Shown here piece after piece: positions 22,601-34,700 of a DNA stretch of 64,000 bases (its first letter is position 1; each line of letters starts with the position of its first letter). Source of the DNA: Streptomyces tsukubensis. GTDB taxonomy: Bacteria > Actinomycetota > Actinomycetes > Streptomycetales > Streptomycetaceae. The notes under the pieces are model-generated. The model did not search any database. It was not told the origin of the DNA and worked only from the letters and a program-made list of their open reading frames with translations. A program made the translations under genes and the position numbers. The stretch is taken from the NCBI RefSeq assembly GCF_003932715.1, contig NZ_CP020700.1:7524501-7588500 (forward strand), written 5' to 3'.

Positions 22601-25600
22601 CAGCCGTCCCCCGCCGTCGACTGGACGGCAGGCGCCGTCTCCCTGCTGACGGAGGCCACCCCCTGGCCCGAGACCGGCCGCCCGCGGCGGGCCGGGGTCT
22701 CCTCGTTCGGCCTGAGCGGCACCAACGCCCATGTGATCGTCGAACAGCCGCCGCCGGAGCTCCCCGCCGTACCGGAGGAAACCGCCGTACCGGACCCGCA
22801 GACCCCACCCGCAGCCGTCCCGTGGATCCTCTCCGGGCGCACCCCCGACGCCCTGAAGGCACAGGCCGCCCGGCTCCACGACCATCTGACAGGGCGCCCG
22901 GAGCTCACACCCGCGGACATCGGCTACTCCCTGGCCACCACCAGGACCGCATTCGAACACCGCGCAGCCGTCGTCGGCGACCACCGTGACGTGCTGCTGT
23001 CCGGCCTGGCCGCACTGGCCGCGGGCCGGCGCGCCCCCGGCCTGGTCGGCGGCACCGTCGCCCGGTCCACCAGAACCGTCTTCGTCTTCCCCGGCCAGGG
23101 CTCCGAATGGACCGGCATGGCACGGGAACTCCTCGCCACCGCCCCCGCCTTCGCCGAACGGATCGCCGACTGCGAACGCGCCCTCGCCCCCCACCTGGAC
23201 TGGTCCCTGGGGGCAGTCCTCAGGGACGAGCCCGGCGCGCCCTCCCTGGACCGGGTCGATGTCGTACAGCCGGTGCTGTTCGCGATGATGGTGTCCCTGG
23301 CCGCCCTGTGGCGCTCCTACGGGATCGTCCCCGACGCCGTCGTCGGCCACTCCCAGGGGGAGATCGCCGCCGCCTGCGTCGCCGGAGCGCTCTCCCTCGA
23401 CGACGCGGCCCGGATCGTCGCCCTCCGCAGCCGGGCCCTCGTCGCCCTCACCGGACACGGCGCCATGATGTTCGTACCGCAGCCGGTCGAAGCGGTACAG
23501 GAGCGGCTGACCGCCTGGGACGGGGCACTCGGCGTCGCCGCCGTGAACGGGCCCGCGTCGGTGACGGTCTCCGGCGACCCGGCCGCCCTGGCCGAACTGC
23601 GCGACCAGTACTCCGAAGCGGGCGTACTGACCTGGCCGGTACCCAACGTGGACTTCGCCGGGCACTCGATGCAGGTGGAGTCGATTCAGCAGGAGTTGCT
23701 CAGCCTGCTCGCCGGAACCGAACCCCGCACGTCCGGCATCCCGTTCTACTCCACCGTCAGCGGCGGACTCCTCGACACCACCGCCCTGGACGCCGACTAC
23801 TGGTACCGCAACCTCCGCCGGCCCGTGGAGTTCCGGCGGGCCGTCGAAGCACTGATCACCGACGGCCACCACACCTTCGTCGAGTGCAGCACCCACCCCG
23901 CGCTCCTGGTCTGGCTGCAACAGGCCCTCGAAGCCGCGGAGACCGGAGACGGAGCCGCCGTCGGCACCCTGCGCCGCGACGAAGGCGGCCCCGCCCGGAT
24001 GCTCGCCTCACTGGCCGAACTGCACGTCCACGGAGCACCGGTGGACTGGGAGGCGGTCTTCACCGGATCCGGCGCCCGGAAGCAGAACCTGCCCACCTAC
24101 GCCTTCCGGCAACAGCACTACTGGCTGGACCCGGCCGCCCCCGACCGGCCCACAGCCACCGGTTCGGGACCTGCCGACACCGGGTTCTGGGACGCCGTCG
24201 ACCGGGGCGACACCGAAGCCCTCGCCACCACCCTGCGGGTCGAGGACGGTGAACTGCGGTCCTCCCTCGCCGCTCTCGTCCCCACCCTGACGCACTGGCT
24301 GCGGGGACGGCGCGACAGCACCACCGCCGACGGCTGGCGCTACCGTGTCGCCTGGAAGCCACTGCCGACGCCCGGACGTCCCGGGCTCTCCGGAAACTGG
24401 CTGGTCGTGGCCCCCGCGGGCAGCGCCGGAGACCCGGCCGTCGCATTCGCCCTCGACGCGCTGCGTACGCACGGCGCCGTACCGCTCCTGGTCGAGGCCG
24501 GCCCGGCCCAAGCCGACCGGGCAGGCTTCACCGGCCTGCTGCGGGACGCCCGGGAAAGCAACGGTGGCGAACCCGCCGGAATACTGTCGCTCCTCGCGCT
24601 GGCCGAGGAACCCCACGGCGAGGGTTCCGCACTGCCCCTCGGCCTGGTGATGACGGTCGCCCTGCTCCAAGCCCTGGGCGACACCGGCGCCGACGCCCCC
24701 CTCTGGTGCGCCACCAGGGGCGCGGTGTCGGTCGGCCGCTCCGACCGGACAGACCACCCGCTGCAGGCACTGCTCTGGGGTCTCGGCGGAGTCGCCGGAG
24801 TCGAGTACCCGCAGCGCTGGGCCGGAATGGTCGACCTTCCGCAGCAGCTCGACGACCGGGCCGGAACCCGCCTTGCGGAGGTGCTGACGGGGCTGGACCA
24901 GGAGGACCAGCTGGCGGTACGGGCCTCCGGAGTCTTCGGCCGCAGGATCGTCGGGGCCGGGCTCGGCGATACGGCCCCGGCCCGCGACTGGACACCCGAA
25001 GGCACGGTCCTGATCACCGGCGGAACCGGCGGCCTCGGCGCACAGATCGCCCGGTGGCTCGCCCGGAGCGGCACCGCGCATCTGCTGCTGACCAGCCGTC
25101 GCGGCCCCGGGACACCGGGTGCGCAGGCCCTGCTGACGGAGCTGCGCGGTCTCGGCGCCGAGACCACTGCGGTGGCCTGCGACGTCGCGGACCGGGACGC
25201 CCTGGCGGAGCTGCTCGCCGGGATCCCGGCCGACCGCCCGCTGCGTGCCGTACTGCACGCGGCGGGAGTCCTGGACGACGGCGTCATCGACTCGATCACG
25301 CCGGAGCGCGCCGCCGGAGTGCTGCGGCCCAAACTCGACGCCGCCCGCAACCTCGACGCACTCACCCGCGACCACGAACTGACGGCCTTCGTCCTGTTCT
25401 CCTCACTCGCCGGGACACTCGGCGGCACCGGCCAGGGCAGCTACGCCGCCGCCAACGCCTACCTCGACGCCCTGGCCCGGCAGCGCCGCGAATCCGGACT
25501 GCCCGCCACCGCGGTGGCCTGGGGCCTCTGGGGCGGCGAAAGCCTCGCCTCGGGAGCCGTCGGTGAACGCCTGGTCCGCAACGGACTTCCGGCCATGGAC

Positions 25601-28600
25601 CCCGAACTGGCGACCGCGGCACTCCAGCAGGCACTCGACCACGACGACACCACGGTCCTGGTCGCCGACTTCGCCTGGGAGCGCTTCACCCGCGCGTTCA
25701 CCGCACTCCGCCCCAGCCCGGCCATCGGCGATCTGCCGCAGGTACGGGAGGCGCTCACCGCGGCCCGGCCGGGCGGGGAGACGGCCGACAGCGCCGGATC
25801 CACGCTCCGGCGGCTGGCCGCACTGCCACCGGAGGAGCGGGACCGGGCCCTGCTGGAACTGGTCCGGGTGGAGGTCGCCCAGGTCCTCGGCCACCCCGGA
25901 CCCGAAGCGGTCGAACCCGACCGGGTGTTCAAGGACCTCGGCTTCGACTCGCTGACCGCCGTCGACCTGCGGAACCGCCTCGCCGAGGCCACCGGGCTCC
26001 GGCTCTCGGTGACCCTGGCCTTCGACTACCCCACGGCGACGGTGCTGGCCGGACATCTCCGTACCGAACTGCTCGGGGCCGCCGAGACCGGGACCGCCGC
26101 CCCGCAGCGGACACCGGAAACTGCGTCGGCAGTGGCGGCGACCGCCGACGAGGCGATCGCCGTGGTCGCGATGAGCTGCCGCTACCCCGGCGGCGTCACC
26201 ACCCCCGAGGAACTGTGGGATCTGGTCGCCACCGGGCAGGACGCGATCTCCGGCTTCCCCACCGGACGCGGCTGGGATCTGGAGGGCCTCTACGACCCCG
26301 ACCCGGACAGGGTCGGCAGCACCTATGCGCGGGAAGGCGGATTCCTCCACGACGCGGACCGGTTCGACCCGGCCTTCTTCGGGATCTCCCCGCGCGAGGC
26401 GCTGACCGTCGACCCCCAGCAGCGGCTGCTGCTCGAACTCTCCTGGGAGGCGTTCGAACGGGCCGGAATCGACCCGCTGTCGCTCAAGGGCAGCCGCAGC
26501 GGAGTCTTCGTCGGCTGCAGCCACCACGACTACGGCTCGCGCGTCACCCGGCCCTCCGAGGAGACCGAAGGGTATCTCGGCATCGGCAGCGCGGGCAGCG
26601 TGGCCTCCGGGCGGATCTCCTACAGTCTCGGTCTGGAAGGACCCGCGGTGACTGTGGACACGGCGTGCTCCTCGTCGCTGGTCGCCGTACACCTGGCGGC
26701 CCAGTCGCTGCGGGCGGGGGAGTGCTCCCTCGCGCTCGCGGGCGGGGTGACCGTGATGTCGACACCCGGGGCCTTCGTCGAGTTCAGCAGGCAGCGGGTG
26801 CTCGCCGAGAACGGCCGCTGCAAGCCCTTCGCCGCCGCCGCCGACGGAACCTCCTGGGCCGAGGGCGCGGGGCTGCTGGTCCTGGAACGGCTCTCCGACG
26901 CCCGCCGCAACGGCCATCCGGTGCTCGCCGTCATCCGTGGCTCCGCCGTCAACCAGGACGGCGCCAGCAACGGCCTGACCGCACCCAACGGCCCTTCCCA
27001 GCAGCGGGTGATCCGCGCGGCGCTCGCCAACGCCGGGCTGACGGCCGCCGATGTGGACGCGGTGGAGGCGCACGGCACCGGCACCAAGCTGGGCGACCCC
27101 ATCGAGGCCCAGGCACTGCTGGCGACCTACGGCCGGGACCGGGCGGCGGACCGGCCGTTGTGGCTGGGGTCCCTGAAGTCGAACATCGGGCACAGCCAGG
27201 CCGCCGCCGGAGTGGCCGGGATCATCAAAATGGTGCAGGCGATACGGCACGGAGCGCTCCCTCGCACCCTGCACATCGACGCCCCGACGCCCTACGTGGA
27301 CTGGTCGGCCGACACGGTCCGGCTGCTCACCGAGGACACCCCGTGGCCGGAGACCGGCCGCCCGAGGCGGGCCGCGGTGTCGTCGTTCGGAGTCAGCGGC
27401 ACCAACGCCCACACCATCCTCGAACAGCCCGTCGACGCCGTGGAACTCGTAGAAGGGGAACAGGTCCCGGACCCGGCGACCGCACCCCGGCAGTCCCTCC
27501 CGGCAACCGCACAGGACCCGGCTCCCCTGCCGTGGCTGCTGTCCGCACGGACCGCGGACGCCCTCCGGGACCAGGCCGGACGGCTGCTCCGGCACCTGGA
27601 GCGGAACCCGCAGCCGACCGCCGCGGACCTCGGCTACTCCCTGGCACTGCACCGCAGCGCCTTCGAGCACCGTGCCGCCGTCACCGGTACGGACCGGGAA
27701 GCCATGCTCCACGGACTCGCCGCCCTCCACTCGGGCGAACCGTCGGCGGACCTTGTACACGGTATCACCGGAGCACCCGGGAAGACCGCCTTCCTCTTCC
27801 CCGGCCAGGGCAGCCAGCTCCCCGGCATGGGAGGCGAACTGTATGCCCGCTACCCGGTCTTCGCCGACGCCTTCGACACGGTCTGCGCGGAACTCGACCC
27901 GCTGCTGGACCGTCCGCTGCGCGAGGTCATCGGCGCCGACCCCGGCACCCCCACCGCCGGTTGTGGCCCGCTCGACCTCACCGCATACACCCAGCCCGCC
28001 CTGTTCGCCCTCGGCGTCGCGCTCTTCCGGCTGGTCGAACACTGGGGCGTACGCCCCGACTGGCTGCTCGGCCACTCCGTGGGCGAGCTGGCCGCCGCCC
28101 ATGTCGCCGGGGTGCTCACCCTGCCCGCCGCCGCCGCCCTGGTGGCAGCCCGGGGGCGGCTGATGCAGGCCCTGCCCGCCGGTGGCGCGATGTTCGCCCT
28201 CGCCGTACCGGAAGAGGAGGTACTGTCGCTGCTGGCGGGCCGGGAGGACACCGTCGGCCTGGCCGCCGTCAACGGACCGTCCTCGACCGTGATCTCCGGT
28301 GAGGACACGGCGGTCACCGAGATCGCCGCCGGGCTCGCGGCACTCGGGCACAAGACCCGCCGACTGCGCGTCAGCCATGCCTTCCACTCACCGCTGATGG
28401 AGCCGATGCTCGCCGCGTTCCGCAAGGTCGCCGCCGGGCTCGACCCCGGCGAAGCCACCGTTCCGGTCATCTCCGACCTGACCGGGGAACCGGCCACGGC
28501 CGAACAGCTCGGCTCGCCGGACCACTGGGTCGAACACGTCCGCGGAACGGTCCGCTTCCAGGACGGAATCCGCCGCCTCGAACGCGAAGGCGTCACCGCC

Positions 28601-31600
28601 TTCCTGGAGCTCGGACCCGACGGCGCGCTCACCACCATGGGCCAGGACTGCCTCACCGGCGACGCCCTGCTGGTCCCCCTGCTGCGCAGGGACCGGCCCG
28701 AGGCCGCCACGGCCGCATCCGCCCTGGCCCGGCTCCACGTCCACGGCGTCCCGGTGGACTGGCGGGCCGTCCACTCCGGCACCGGGGCCCGCCCCGCCGC
28801 ACTGCCGACCTACCCCTTCCAGCGCCGGAGCTACTGGCTGCAGGGCACCAGGGCCGAAGCCGATCTGCCCTCCGCCGGACTCGTGATGGCCGACCATCCG
28901 CTGCTCGGAGCCGGATCCGAACTGGCCGAATCCGACGGCTTCCTGTTCACCGGCAGGCTCTCGGTCCGCAGCCACCCCTGGCTGGCCGACCACGGCGTCT
29001 TCGAAGGCGTCCTGTTCCCGGCCACCGCCTTCCTGGAACTCGCCGTCCGCGCGGGCGACCAGGTCGGCTGCGACCAAGTCGGGGAACTCACCCTGGAGGC
29101 CCCGCTGGTGCTCCCCGAGAGCGGAGCGGTCGCCATCCAGCTCACCGTCGGAGCCCCGGACGGCTCCGGCGCCCGCCCGCTGAGCGTCCACGCCAGAAAC
29201 GAGGACTCCGGACCCGATACACCGTGGACCCGGCACGCGAGCGGTCTGCTCACCCCGGGCGGCGACCCGGACCAGGCCGAGCAGGCCGATCTCGTTGAGT
29301 GGCCGCCGCCCGGGGCCGTACCCCTCGATGTGGAAGGGCTCTACCAGCGCTTCGCCGACGGCGGCTTCGCCTACGGCCCCGCGTTCCAGGGCCTGCGGGC
29401 GGCCTGGAGGCTCGGCGACGAGGTCTACGCCAGTGCGAGCCTGCCACCGCAGCAGCAGCCGGAAGCAGCCGGATTCGGTCTCCACCCGGCCCTGCTGGAC
29501 GCCGCCCTGCACGCCCTGGTCTTCGACGTACTGCAGGGTCCCGCCCAGGGCTGGCTGCCGTTCTCCTGGAACGGGGTGCGCCTGTACGCCTCGGGCTCGT
29601 CCGAGCTGAGGCTGCGGCTGACACCGACCGGACGGGACACCGTCGCGGTGCTGGCGGCCGACGGCACCGGACGGCCGGTGCTCTCGGCCCGGTCCCTGGT
29701 GCTCCGGCCGGTCTCGGCGGATCGGTTCAAGGCCGCCCGCACCGGGCACCACCAGGAGCTGTTCCGCCCCGAATGGCACGTCCTCCCCGAACGCACCGGG
29801 GCAGTGGCCGGCGGCCCCGGAACCTGGGCCGTACTCGGCACGGACACACCCCCGTGGTGCGAGTCCCTGCCGCTTACGGGCCCGGTGGTGAAGGACCTCG
29901 CGGAGCTCACCGCACTGATCGACGAGGGCACACCGCCGCCCCGGCTGGTGCTCGCGGCCTGCCCGCCCGCCACGGCGGACGACCTCAGCGGCGCGGTCCA
30001 CGGCGCGGTCGGCACGGTCCTCTCCCTCCTGCGCGAATGGCTGGCGGACGAGCGCTTCGACCAGTCCCGGCTGGTGCTGTTGACCTCGGGCGCGGTACCC
30101 GTGACCGGCGGCGACAGCGGTGGGGTTCCGGATCCGGCCCTGGCAGCGGTCTGGGGACTGGTCCGCTCGGCACAGACGGAGAACCCCGACCGCTTCGTCC
30201 TCCTCGATGTGGACACCCACGAGGCCTCGCCCCCGGCCGTCGCCGGAGCTCTCGCGTCCGGTGAACCCCAGCTGGCGATCCGGGCGGGGACGGCGCATAC
30301 CGCCCGACTCGCCGGGGTGCCGCTGTCCGCCGCCGGACGCAGGCCCGGCTGGGACGCCGGGGGAACCGTACTGATCACCGGCGGGACCGGTGCCATCGGC
30401 GCCCGGATCGCCTGCCATCTGGCCGCCGAACACGGCGTCGGGCACCTGCTGCTGACCAGCCGCAGCGGACCGGCCGCCGAAGGGGCGGCGGAACTCCTCG
30501 CCGCACTCGCCGCGCTGGGCGCCGACGCCCGGATCGTCGCCTGCGACGCCGCCGACCGCGATACGCTCGCGGACCTGCTGGCGGGCCTGCCGCCGGAACA
30601 CCCCCTGACCGGGGTGGTGCACGCCGCCGGTGTGCTCGCCGACGGTGTCGTCGCCACCATGACCCCCGAGCAGCTCGACACCGTACTCCGCGCCAAGGTG
30701 GACGCCGCCGTCAACCTGCACGAGCTGACCGCCGGCACCGACCTCTCCGAATTCGTCCTGTTCTCCTCCATCGCAGGCGTCTTCGGCGGTATGGGCCAGG
30801 GCAACTACGCCGCCGCCAACGCCTTCCTGGACGCCCTCGCCCACCGGCGCCGGGCCGAAGGGCTCCCCGGACGCTCCCTCGCCTGGGGGCTGTGGGCCAA
30901 CCGGACCGGGATGACGGGCGGCCTCACCGAGGCCGATCTGAAACGGATCGCCAGAGGCGGGATCGTCGCCTTCACCCCGGCCGAGGGGCTGGCACTCTTC
31001 GACGCGGCAGGGGCCCTCGACGAAACAGTCGTCCTGCCCCTGCGGCTCGACACGGCCGCGGTACGCGACCAGGCCGCAAACGGCGGGATACCGCACCTGC
31101 TCCGCGGCCTGGTGCGCGCCCCGGCACGGCGCGGCACCGCGGGCCGTACCGCCGACGAAGGACCCGGCGGGGCCGAAGCACTGAAAGCACGGCTCGACCG
31201 CCTGGGCGGGCCGCAGCGCGACCGGGTGCTGCTCGACCTGGTCCGCTCCCACGCCTCCATGGTCCTCGGCCACAGCGGCCCCGCCGGGATCGAACCGGAC
31301 CGCGGACTGCTGGAGATCGGCTTCGACTCGCTGACGGCCGTGGAACTGCGGAACCGGCTCCGCGCCGCCACCGGCCTCCAGCTCCCGGCGACCCTGCTCT
31401 TCGACTATCCGACCCCGGCCGCGATCGCCGGACACCTCGCCGCCGAACTGACCCCCGGACCCGGGTCCGGCCCGCCGCCCGGACTGGCCGAACTGGACCT
31501 CCTGGAAAGCGCCATCGCCGACGGAGCAGGCGACGACGCGGACCGCGACCGGCTCGCCGCCAGAATCCGCACCCTCCTCGGACGCCTCGACCCGGCGGCC

Positions 31601-31711
31601 ACGGCGGCAGGCGGCCCCCGTACGGCCGACGCGGGGATCGACGACCGGATGGACGGCGCGACCGACGACGAGATCTTCGACTTCATCGACAACGAACTCG
31701 GCATGTCATGA
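16688..31711 (+). CDS. Type I modular PKS 2: modules 4-6 (BafAII-like)
   Basis: 5007-residue subunit. An N-terminal docking coil (about residues 3-35) is followed by KS-AT-KR-ACP / KS-AT-KR-ACP / KS-AT-DH-KR-ACP and a C-terminal docking tail ([12 protein letters not shown]). Catalytic residues: KS4 Cys205, AT4 Ser655, KR4 Tyr1358, ACP4 Ser1532, KS5 Cys1767, AT5 Ser2222, KR5 Tyr2919, ACP5 Ser3088, KS6 Cys3327, AT6 Ser3797, DH6 His4102, KR6 Tyr4707, ACP6 Ser4881. The ATG at 16688 has AGAGGGAG nine bases upstream. Predicted extender units are methylmalonyl, methoxymalonyl and malonyl, giving C17-OH/C16-Me, C15-OH/C14-OMe and the C12-C13 alkene. The C15 hydroxyl made in module 5 would be the lactone oxygen. 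The downstream gene begins at or just past its stop. Confidence 0.95.
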   Translation: MPDDQKLLDYLRRATADLGDARRRLREAEEARHEPIAIVSMACRYPGGANTPELLWDLLSRGTDAISEWPVDRGWDVDALYDPDPDRSGTSYTRHGGFLHEAAEFDAEFFGISPREALAMDPQQRLVLETAWEAVERAAMDPRALRRTGTGVFLGAIGNGYGTDSRHLPEVQGLLDTGTASSVISGRIAYTLGLEGPAVTVDTACSSSLVALHLAIRALRAGDCSLALAGGVTVMATPDAFVAFSRQRALSADGRCKAFGSGADGTGWSEGVGVLLLERLSDARRNGHRVLAVVRGSATNQDGASNGLTAPSGPAQQRVIRAALADAGLTASDVDAVEAHGTGTKLGDPIEAQALLATYGRDRPVEQPLWLGSLKSNIGHTSAAAGVGGVIKMVLAIQHGELPRTLHTDVPTPMADWSAGAVKLLTEARTWDGTGRPRRAGVSAFGVSGTNAHLILEEAPARESAPADRPADRPEQQGPLPWVLSGRTGEALRAQAARLLAQLNGGSGPSLGEIGRALATTRTAFEQRAVVVAEDRDRMLEGVQALATGESVPQLVVGGGVSGGRTVLVFPGQGSQWVGMAVGLLEECGVFAGRMAECERALSPYVEWSLEEALGSSVLLGRVDVVQPVLWAVMVSLAEVWRSHGVVVDGVVGHSQGEVAAACVAGGLSLEDGARVVALRSRAVVALAGSGGMASVALSAVEVRERIGVWEGRLSVAAVNGPRSTVVSGDADAVTELLEQLDLEEVRARRIEVDYASHSVQVEEIRERLLDDLHGIAPVSGTLPFWSTVTGGWLDTASLDAAYWYRNLRETVRFEEATRELLTEGFRFFVEASPHPVLGFAVQQTAEEAGATDSPEGPAAALGTLRRGEGGLHRFLLSLGEAHASGLSPDWDRLFAGHRSDDVSLPTYPFQRRAFWLEHPGTEPAGGPGPSTEEEDLWEALGGGDLDRFTAALGVAPEDPLNLVLPALTTWRNERSERSVVDSWRYRVTWRALPEGPPAALTGHWLVLSPAGESEDRSHLSAETVRALEQAGATVVRLRLTESDAERTVLGDRIREALAPLPGPVTGILSLLGLDERPHSVHSAVPLGTALSLALVQCLGDTGIDAPLWWATSGAVSTGSTDTGPVSAAQNLLWGLGRVAALEYPQRWGGLVDLPETLDDDTAARLCRVLAGEAGDEDQTAVRADACYGRRLVRSPLGGTTPSRTWRPGGSVLITGGTGGIGAQIARWLARRGAAHLVLVSRRGTDAPGAAELSAELTALGARTTVAACDVADLDALRALKDGLERDGDRIGTVFHAAGAGLLVPLPTTDLDEFADTLYAKVGGARNLDLLFDHESLDAFVLFSSISGVWGSADHGAYAAANAYLDGLAENRRRRGLAATSVVWGIWNPEGGAGMAAALVEETLRGHGVLFMPPAVAITGLQQVLDHDETVVLVADIDWDRFAAVFTSARPSPLIAELPEVRRALAPEPDTASGETAGTSSALGDRLRPLPAAERTRVLVDLVRTHAATVLGHESLDAIASGRAFRDLGFDSLTAVDMRNRLNTATGLRLPVTVVFDYSSASALARHLETALLGAAEQPAAVSPPPPVPAAADDDPIVIVSMSCRYPGGVHTPEDLWRLVAEGRDAVSELPSDRGWDLDGLYDADPDRPGKSYTAAGGFVHEAGRFDPGFFGISPREALAMDPQQRLLLETSWEAIERAGIDPSTLHGTSTGIFAGASYQGYGGNLRDVPDELEGLLIAGISTSVLSGRVAYQLGLRGPAVTVDTACSSSLVAVHLAARSLRSGECTLALAGGATVMGTPLSFTGFSRQRGLAEDGRCKSFAAAADGFGMAEGVGLLVLERLSEARRNGHPVLAVLRGSAINQDGASNGLTAPSGLAQQGVIRDALANARLAAADIDAVEAHGTGTRLGDPIEADALLAAYGRDRPAGQPLWLGSLKSNIGHTQAAAGVAGIMKMVLAMGHGVLPRTLHIDQPSPAVDWTAGAVSLLTEATPWPETGRPRRAGVSSFGLSGTNAHVIVEQPPPELPAVPEETAVPDPQTPPAAVPWILSGRTPDALKAQAARLHDHLTGRPELTPADIGYSLATTRTAFEHRAAVVGDHRDVLLSGLAALAAGRRAPGLVGGTVARSTRTVFVFPGQGSEWTGMARELLATAPAFAERIADCERALAPHLDWSLGAVLRDEPGAPSLDRVDVVQPVLFAMMVSLAALWRSYGIVPDAVVGHSQGEIAAACVAGALSLDDAARIVALRSRALVALTGHGAMMFVPQPVEAVQERLTAWDGALGVAAVNGPASVTVSGDPAALAELRDQYSEAGVLTWPVPNVDFAGHSMQVESIQQELLSLLAGTEPRTSGIPFYSTVSGGLLDTTALDADYWYRNLRRPVEFRRAVEALITDGHHTFVECSTHPALLVWLQQALEAAETGDGAAVGTLRRDEGGPARMLASLAELHVHGAPVDWEAVFTGSGARKQNLPTYAFRQQHYWLDPAAPDRPTATGSGPADTGFWDAVDRGDTEALATTLRVEDGELRSSLAALVPTLTHWLRGRRDSTTADGWRYRVAWKPLPTPGRPGLSGNWLVVAPAGSAGDPAVAFALDALRTHGAVPLLVEAGPAQADRAGFTGLLRDARESNGGEPAGILSLLALAEEPHGEGSALPLGLVMTVALLQALGDTGADAPLWCATRGAVSVGRSDRTDHPLQALLWGLGGVAGVEYPQRWAGMVDLPQQLDDRAGTRLAEVLTGLDQEDQLAVRASGVFGRRIVGAGLGDTAPARDWTPEGTVLITGGTGGLGAQIARWLARSGTAHLLLTSRRGPGTPGAQALLTELRGLGAETTAVACDVADRDALAELLAGIPADRPLRAVLHAAGVLDDGVIDSITPERAAGVLRPKLDAARNLDALTRDHELTAFVLFSSLAGTLGGTGQGSYAAANAYLDALARQRRESGLPATAVAWGLWGGESLASGAVGERLVRNGLPAMDPELATAALQQALDHDDTTVLVADFAWERFTRAFTALRPSPAIGDLPQVREALTAARPGGETADSAGSTLRRLAALPPEERDRALLELVRVEVAQVLGHPGPEAVEPDRVFKDLGFDSLTAVDLRNRLAEATGLRLSVTLAFDYPTATVLAGHLRTELLGAAETGTAAPQRTPETASAVAATADEAIAVVAMSCRYPGGVTTPEELWDLVATGQDAISGFPTGRGWDLEGLYDPDPDRVGSTYAREGGFLHDADRFDPAFFGISPREALTVDPQQRLLLELSWEAFERAGIDPLSLKGSRSGVFVGCSHHDYGSRVTRPSEETEGYLGIGSAGSVASGRISYSLGLEGPAVTVDTACSSSLVAVHLAAQSLRAGECSLALAGGVTVMSTPGAFVEFSRQRVLAENGRCKPFAAAADGTSWAEGAGLLVLERLSDARRNGHPVLAVIRGSAVNQDGASNGLTAPNGPSQQRVIRAALANAGLTAADVDAVEAHGTGTKLGDPIEAQALLATYGRDRAADRPLWLGSLKSNIGHSQAAAGVAGIIKMVQAIRHGALPRTLHIDAPTPYVDWSADTVRLLTEDTPWPETGRPRRAAVSSFGVSGTNAHTILEQPVDAVELVEGEQVPDPATAPRQSLPATAQDPAPLPWLLSARTADALRDQAGRLLRHLERNPQPTAADLGYSLALHRSAFEHRAAVTGTDREAMLHGLAALHSGEPSADLVHGITGAPGKTAFLFPGQGSQLPGMGGELYARYPVFADAFDTVCAELDPLLDRPLREVIGADPGTPTAGCGPLDLTAYTQPALFALGVALFRLVEHWGVRPDWLLGHSVGELAAAHVAGVLTLPAAAALVAARGRLMQALPAGGAMFALAVPEEEVLSLLAGREDTVGLAAVNGPSSTVISGEDTAVTEIAAGLAALGHKTRRLRVSHAFHSPLMEPMLAAFRKVAAGLDPGEATVPVISDLTGEPATAEQLGSPDHWVEHVRGTVRFQDGIRRLEREGVTAFLELGPDGALTTMGQDCLTGDALLVPLLRRDRPEAATAASALARLHVHGVPVDWRAVHSGTGARPAALPTYPFQRRSYWLQGTRAEADLPSAGLVMADHPLLGAGSELAESDGFLFTGRLSVRSHPWLADHGVFEGVLFPATAFLELAVRAGDQVGCDQVGELTLEAPLVLPESGAVAIQLTVGAPDGSGARPLSVHARNEDSGPDTPWTRHASGLLTPGGDPDQAEQADLVEWPPPGAVPLDVEGLYQRFADGGFAYGPAFQGLRAAWRLGDEVYASASLPPQQQPEAAGFGLHPALLDAALHALVFDVLQGPAQGWLPFSWNGVRLYASGSSELRLRLTPTGRDTVAVLAADGTGRPVLSARSLVLRPVSADRFKAARTGHHQELFRPEWHVLPERTGAVAGGPGTWAVLGTDTPPWCESLPLTGPVVKDLAELTALIDEGTPPPRLVLAACPPATADDLSGAVHGAVGTVLSLLREWLADERFDQSRLVLLTSGAVPVTGGDSGGVPDPALAAVWGLVRSAQTENPDRFVLLDVDTHEASPPAVAGALASGEPQLAIRAGTAHTARLAGVPLSAAGRRPGWDAGGTVLITGGTGAIGARIACHLAAEHGVGHLLLTSRSGPAAEGAAELLAALAALGADARIVACDAADRDTLADLLAGLPPEHPLTGVVHAAGVLADGVVATMTPEQLDTVLRAKVDAAVNLHELTAGTDLSEFVLFSSIAGVFGGMGQGNYAAANAFLDALAHRRRAEGLPGRSLAWGLWANRTGMTGGLTEADLKRIARGGIVAFTPAEGLALFDAAGALDETVVLPLRLDTAAVRDQAANGGIPHLLRGLVRAPARRGTAGRTADEGPGGAEALKARLDRLGGPQRDRVLLDLVRSHASMVLGHSGPAGIEPDRGLLEIGFDSLTAVELRNRLRAATGLQLPATLLFDYPTPAAIAGHLAAELTPGPGSGPPPGLAELDLLESAIADGAGDDADRDRLAARIRTLLGRLDPAATAAGGPRTADAGIDDRMDGATDDEIFDFIDNELGMS
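16788..21410 (+). other. PKS module 4 (KS-AT-KR-ACP), methylmalonyl
   Basis: AT with GHSQGE and VDYASHS (Tyr755). KR has the A-type Trp (SGVWGSADH) followed by His at the position that marks A2 enzymes, and lacks LDD. Predicted beta-hydroxyl (C17) with an epimerised methyl (C16). The middle of its AT reads as identical DNA to that of module 10. Confidence 0.88.
18386..18688 (+). repeat. 303-base tract in AT4 repeated identically in AT10
   Basis: By eye, every base matches 50081-50383. The tract covers the N-terminal half of the AT up to just after the GHSQGE active site, and has the T-rich codon use that differs from the flanking PKS DNA. Confidence 0.85.
21466..26085 (+). other. PKS module 5 (KS-AT-KR-ACP), methoxymalonyl
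   Basis: AT5 Ser2222 lies in GHSQGE, but the specificity motif is VDFAGHS (Phe2323-His2326), the form seen in methoxymalonyl-ACP-selecting ATs. KR5 is B-type (LDD, Tyr2919). It is the only AT in the line with this motif, so it is the expected consumer of the extender made by the genes at 60326-64000. Predicted C15-OH and C14-OMe. Confidence 0.85.
26152..31455 (+). other. PKS module 6 (KS-AT-DH-KR-ACP), malonyl
   Basis: AT with GHSVGE and HAFHS (malonyl). DH with [10 protein letters not shown] (His4102) and the partner Asp in [12 protein letters not shown] with TGGTGAIG and Tyr4707; its LDD motif reads LAD, which keeps the second Asp. Predicted to form the C12-C13 double bond. Confidence 0.9.
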
Positions 31712-31746
31712 CGGCGACCAGCAGCGCGAACCGAGGTGGCGGGGCA

Positions 31747-34700
31747 ATGGGGAACGACGACAGGCTCAGGGACTACCTCAAGCGGGTGACGGCGGATCTG
31801 CACCGGACCCGCCGCCGTCTGACCGAGGCCGAGGCCGCGGGCCGCGAACCGATCGCCGTCACCGCCATGAGCTGCCGCTATCCGGGCGGGGTGGAATCGC
31901 CGGAGGATCTGTGGCGGCTGGTCGCCACCGGAACCGACGCCGTCACCGGCTTCCCCGGCGACCGCGGCTGGGACCTGGAACACCTCGACGACCCGGAGCA
32001 ACAGCGCAGCGGCACCAGCTACGCCGCCCAAGGCGGCTTCCTCGACGACGTACAGGGATTCGACCCCGGGTTCTTCGGCATCTCGCCCCGTGAGGCACTG
32101 GCCATGGACCCCCAGCAGCGTCTGCTGCTGGAGACCACCTGGGAGGCGTTCGAACGGGCGGGGATCGACCCGGCGTCCCTGCGCGGCAGCAGCACCGGTG
32201 TCTTCGCGGGGGTGATGTACCAGGACTACGCGGTACGGCTGAAGCGCGTCCCCGACGATCTGGCCGGCTATCTGGGCAGCGGCAGCTCCGACAGCGTCGC
32301 CTCGGGCCGGATCGCCTACACCTTCGGTCTCGAAGGACCGGCGGTGAGCGTCGACACCGCCTGCTCGTCCTCCCTCGTCGCCATCCACCTCGCCGCCCAG
32401 GCCCTGCGGCAGGGCGACTGCACCCTGGCACTCGCCGGGGGCGCGATGGTGATGTCGACACCGGTCCCGTTCGTGGAGATGAGCCGGCAGGGCGGCCTCG
32501 CCAGGGACGGCCGCTGCAAGTCCTTCGCCGCCGCCGCGGACGGCACCGGCTGGGGCGAGGGCGTGGGGATGCTGCTGCTGGAGCGGCTCTCCGACGCCCG
32601 GCGCAACGGGCACCCGGTGCTCGCCCTCATCCGCGGTACCGCCGTCAACCAGGACGGCGCGAGCAGCAGACTCACCGCCCCCAACGGCCCCGCCCAGCAA
32701 CGGGTGATCCGCCGGGCCCTGGAGAACGCCGGACTCACCCCCGCCGACGTGGACCTGGTGGAGGCACACGGCACCGGCACCCCGCTGGGCGACCCCATCG
32801 AGGCCCAGGCACTGCTCGCCACCTACGGCCGGGACCGCCCCACCGACCGGCCGCTGCTGCTGGGCTCCCTGAAGTCCAATATTGGCCACACCCAGGCGGC
32901 GGCCGGGGTCGGCGGCGTCATCAAGGCCGTACTCGCCATGCGGCACGGGACCGTCCCGCCGACCCTGCATGCCGCAAACCCGTCACCGCAGATCGACTGG
33001 ACATCGGGCGCGGTGCGCCTGGTCACCGAGAACACCCCCTGGCCGGACACCGGACGGCCGCGCAGGGCGGCGGTCTCCTCGTTCGGCGTCAGCGGAACCA
33101 ACGGACACGTCGTCCTGGAACAAGCCGACGAACAGGCCGGTGAACAGGCCGCCGAACCCGCCGGGGACCCCGGCGGAACACACGCCACCACCACCACCGC
33201 CACCCCGCGACACGTCCTCCCCTGGGTACTCTCCGGCCGCACCGCCGGGGCGCTGCGCGCTCAGGCCGCACGGCTCCGGACCCATCTGGACGCCCGCCCC
33301 GGATGGGGCCCCGCCGAGGTCGGCCACGCCCTGGCGACGACCCGCGCCTCCCACGAGCACCGGGCGGTCCTGATCGGCACCGGCCCGGACGGATTCCGCT
33401 CCGGCCTCGACGCTCTTGCCGCGGACACCACCGCCCCCGGCCTGCTCCGCGGTACCGCCGGACCGGGCGGCGACGTGGTCATGGTTTTCCCCGGACAGGG
33501 CTCGCAGTGGGCCGGGATGGCCGTGGAACTGCTCGACACCGCACCGGTCTTCGCGGCCCGCGCCGCCGACTGCGAACGCGCCCTCGCCCCGTACGTCGAC
33601 TGGTCACTGGAAGCCGTCCTGCGCGGCGTCCCCGGCACACCGCCGCCGGAGCGCGTCGACGTCGTCCAGCCGGTGCTGTGGGCGGTCATGGTCTCGCTGG
33701 CGGAGCTGTGGCGCTCGTACGGCGTCACCCCGGGCGCGGTGGTCGGACACTCGCAGGGCGAGATCGCGGCCGCGTGCGTGGCGGGTGCCCTCTCCCTGGA
33801 CGAAGCGGCGCGGGTCGTCGCCCTGCGCAGCCGGGCGATACGGGCCCTGTCCGGCCGCGGCGGCATGGCCTCCGTGGCCCTGCCCGCCGCGCAGACCGGC
33901 GAGTGGATCGCCGCCTGGCACGGCAGACTGTCCGTCGCTGCGGTGAACGGCCCCGCGTCCACGGTGGTATCCGGCGATCCGGACGCGCTCGACGAACTCC
34001 TCGCACAGGCGTCGGACCGGGAGATACGGAACCGGCGGATCCCAGTCGACTACGCCTCGCACAGCGCCCACGTCGAGGACATCCGCGGAGAACTCCTCAC
34101 CCTGCTGGACGGTCTGACCCCGCGCCGTTCCGAAATCCCGTTCTACTCCACGGTCACCGGCGGACTCCTGGAGGACACAGCCACCCTGGACGCCGACTAC
34201 TGGTACCGCAATCTGCGCGCGACCGTCCGCTTCGAAGAGGCGACCCGCGCCCTGCTGGCGGACGGCTACCAGGTGCTGCTGGAGAGCAGCCCCCACCCGG
34301 TGCTCACCGTCGGTGTGCTGGAGACCGCCGAGGACGCGGGCGCCGACGCCGCCGCCGTCGGCTCGCTGCGCCGGGACGAGGGCGGGCTGCGCAGATTCAC
34401 CGAATCCCTCGCCGAACTGCATCTGCGCGGCGTACCGCTCGACTGGGACGCCGTCTTCGCCGGCCGCCGCCCCGGACCGGTGGAGCTGCCGACCTACGCC
34501 TTCCAGCGGGAGCCGTACTGGCTGGCGGACATCGCAGCACCCGAGGCCGATATCACCTCGGCGGGTCTGGCACCGGCCGGCCATCCGCTGCTGGGCGCCG
34601 TCGTGCTGCTCGCGGACAGCGACGGCCTGCTGCTCACCGGCAGGCTGTCGACCGCCACCCACCCGTGGCTGGCCGACCACGCCGTCCGGGGCGGAGTGCT

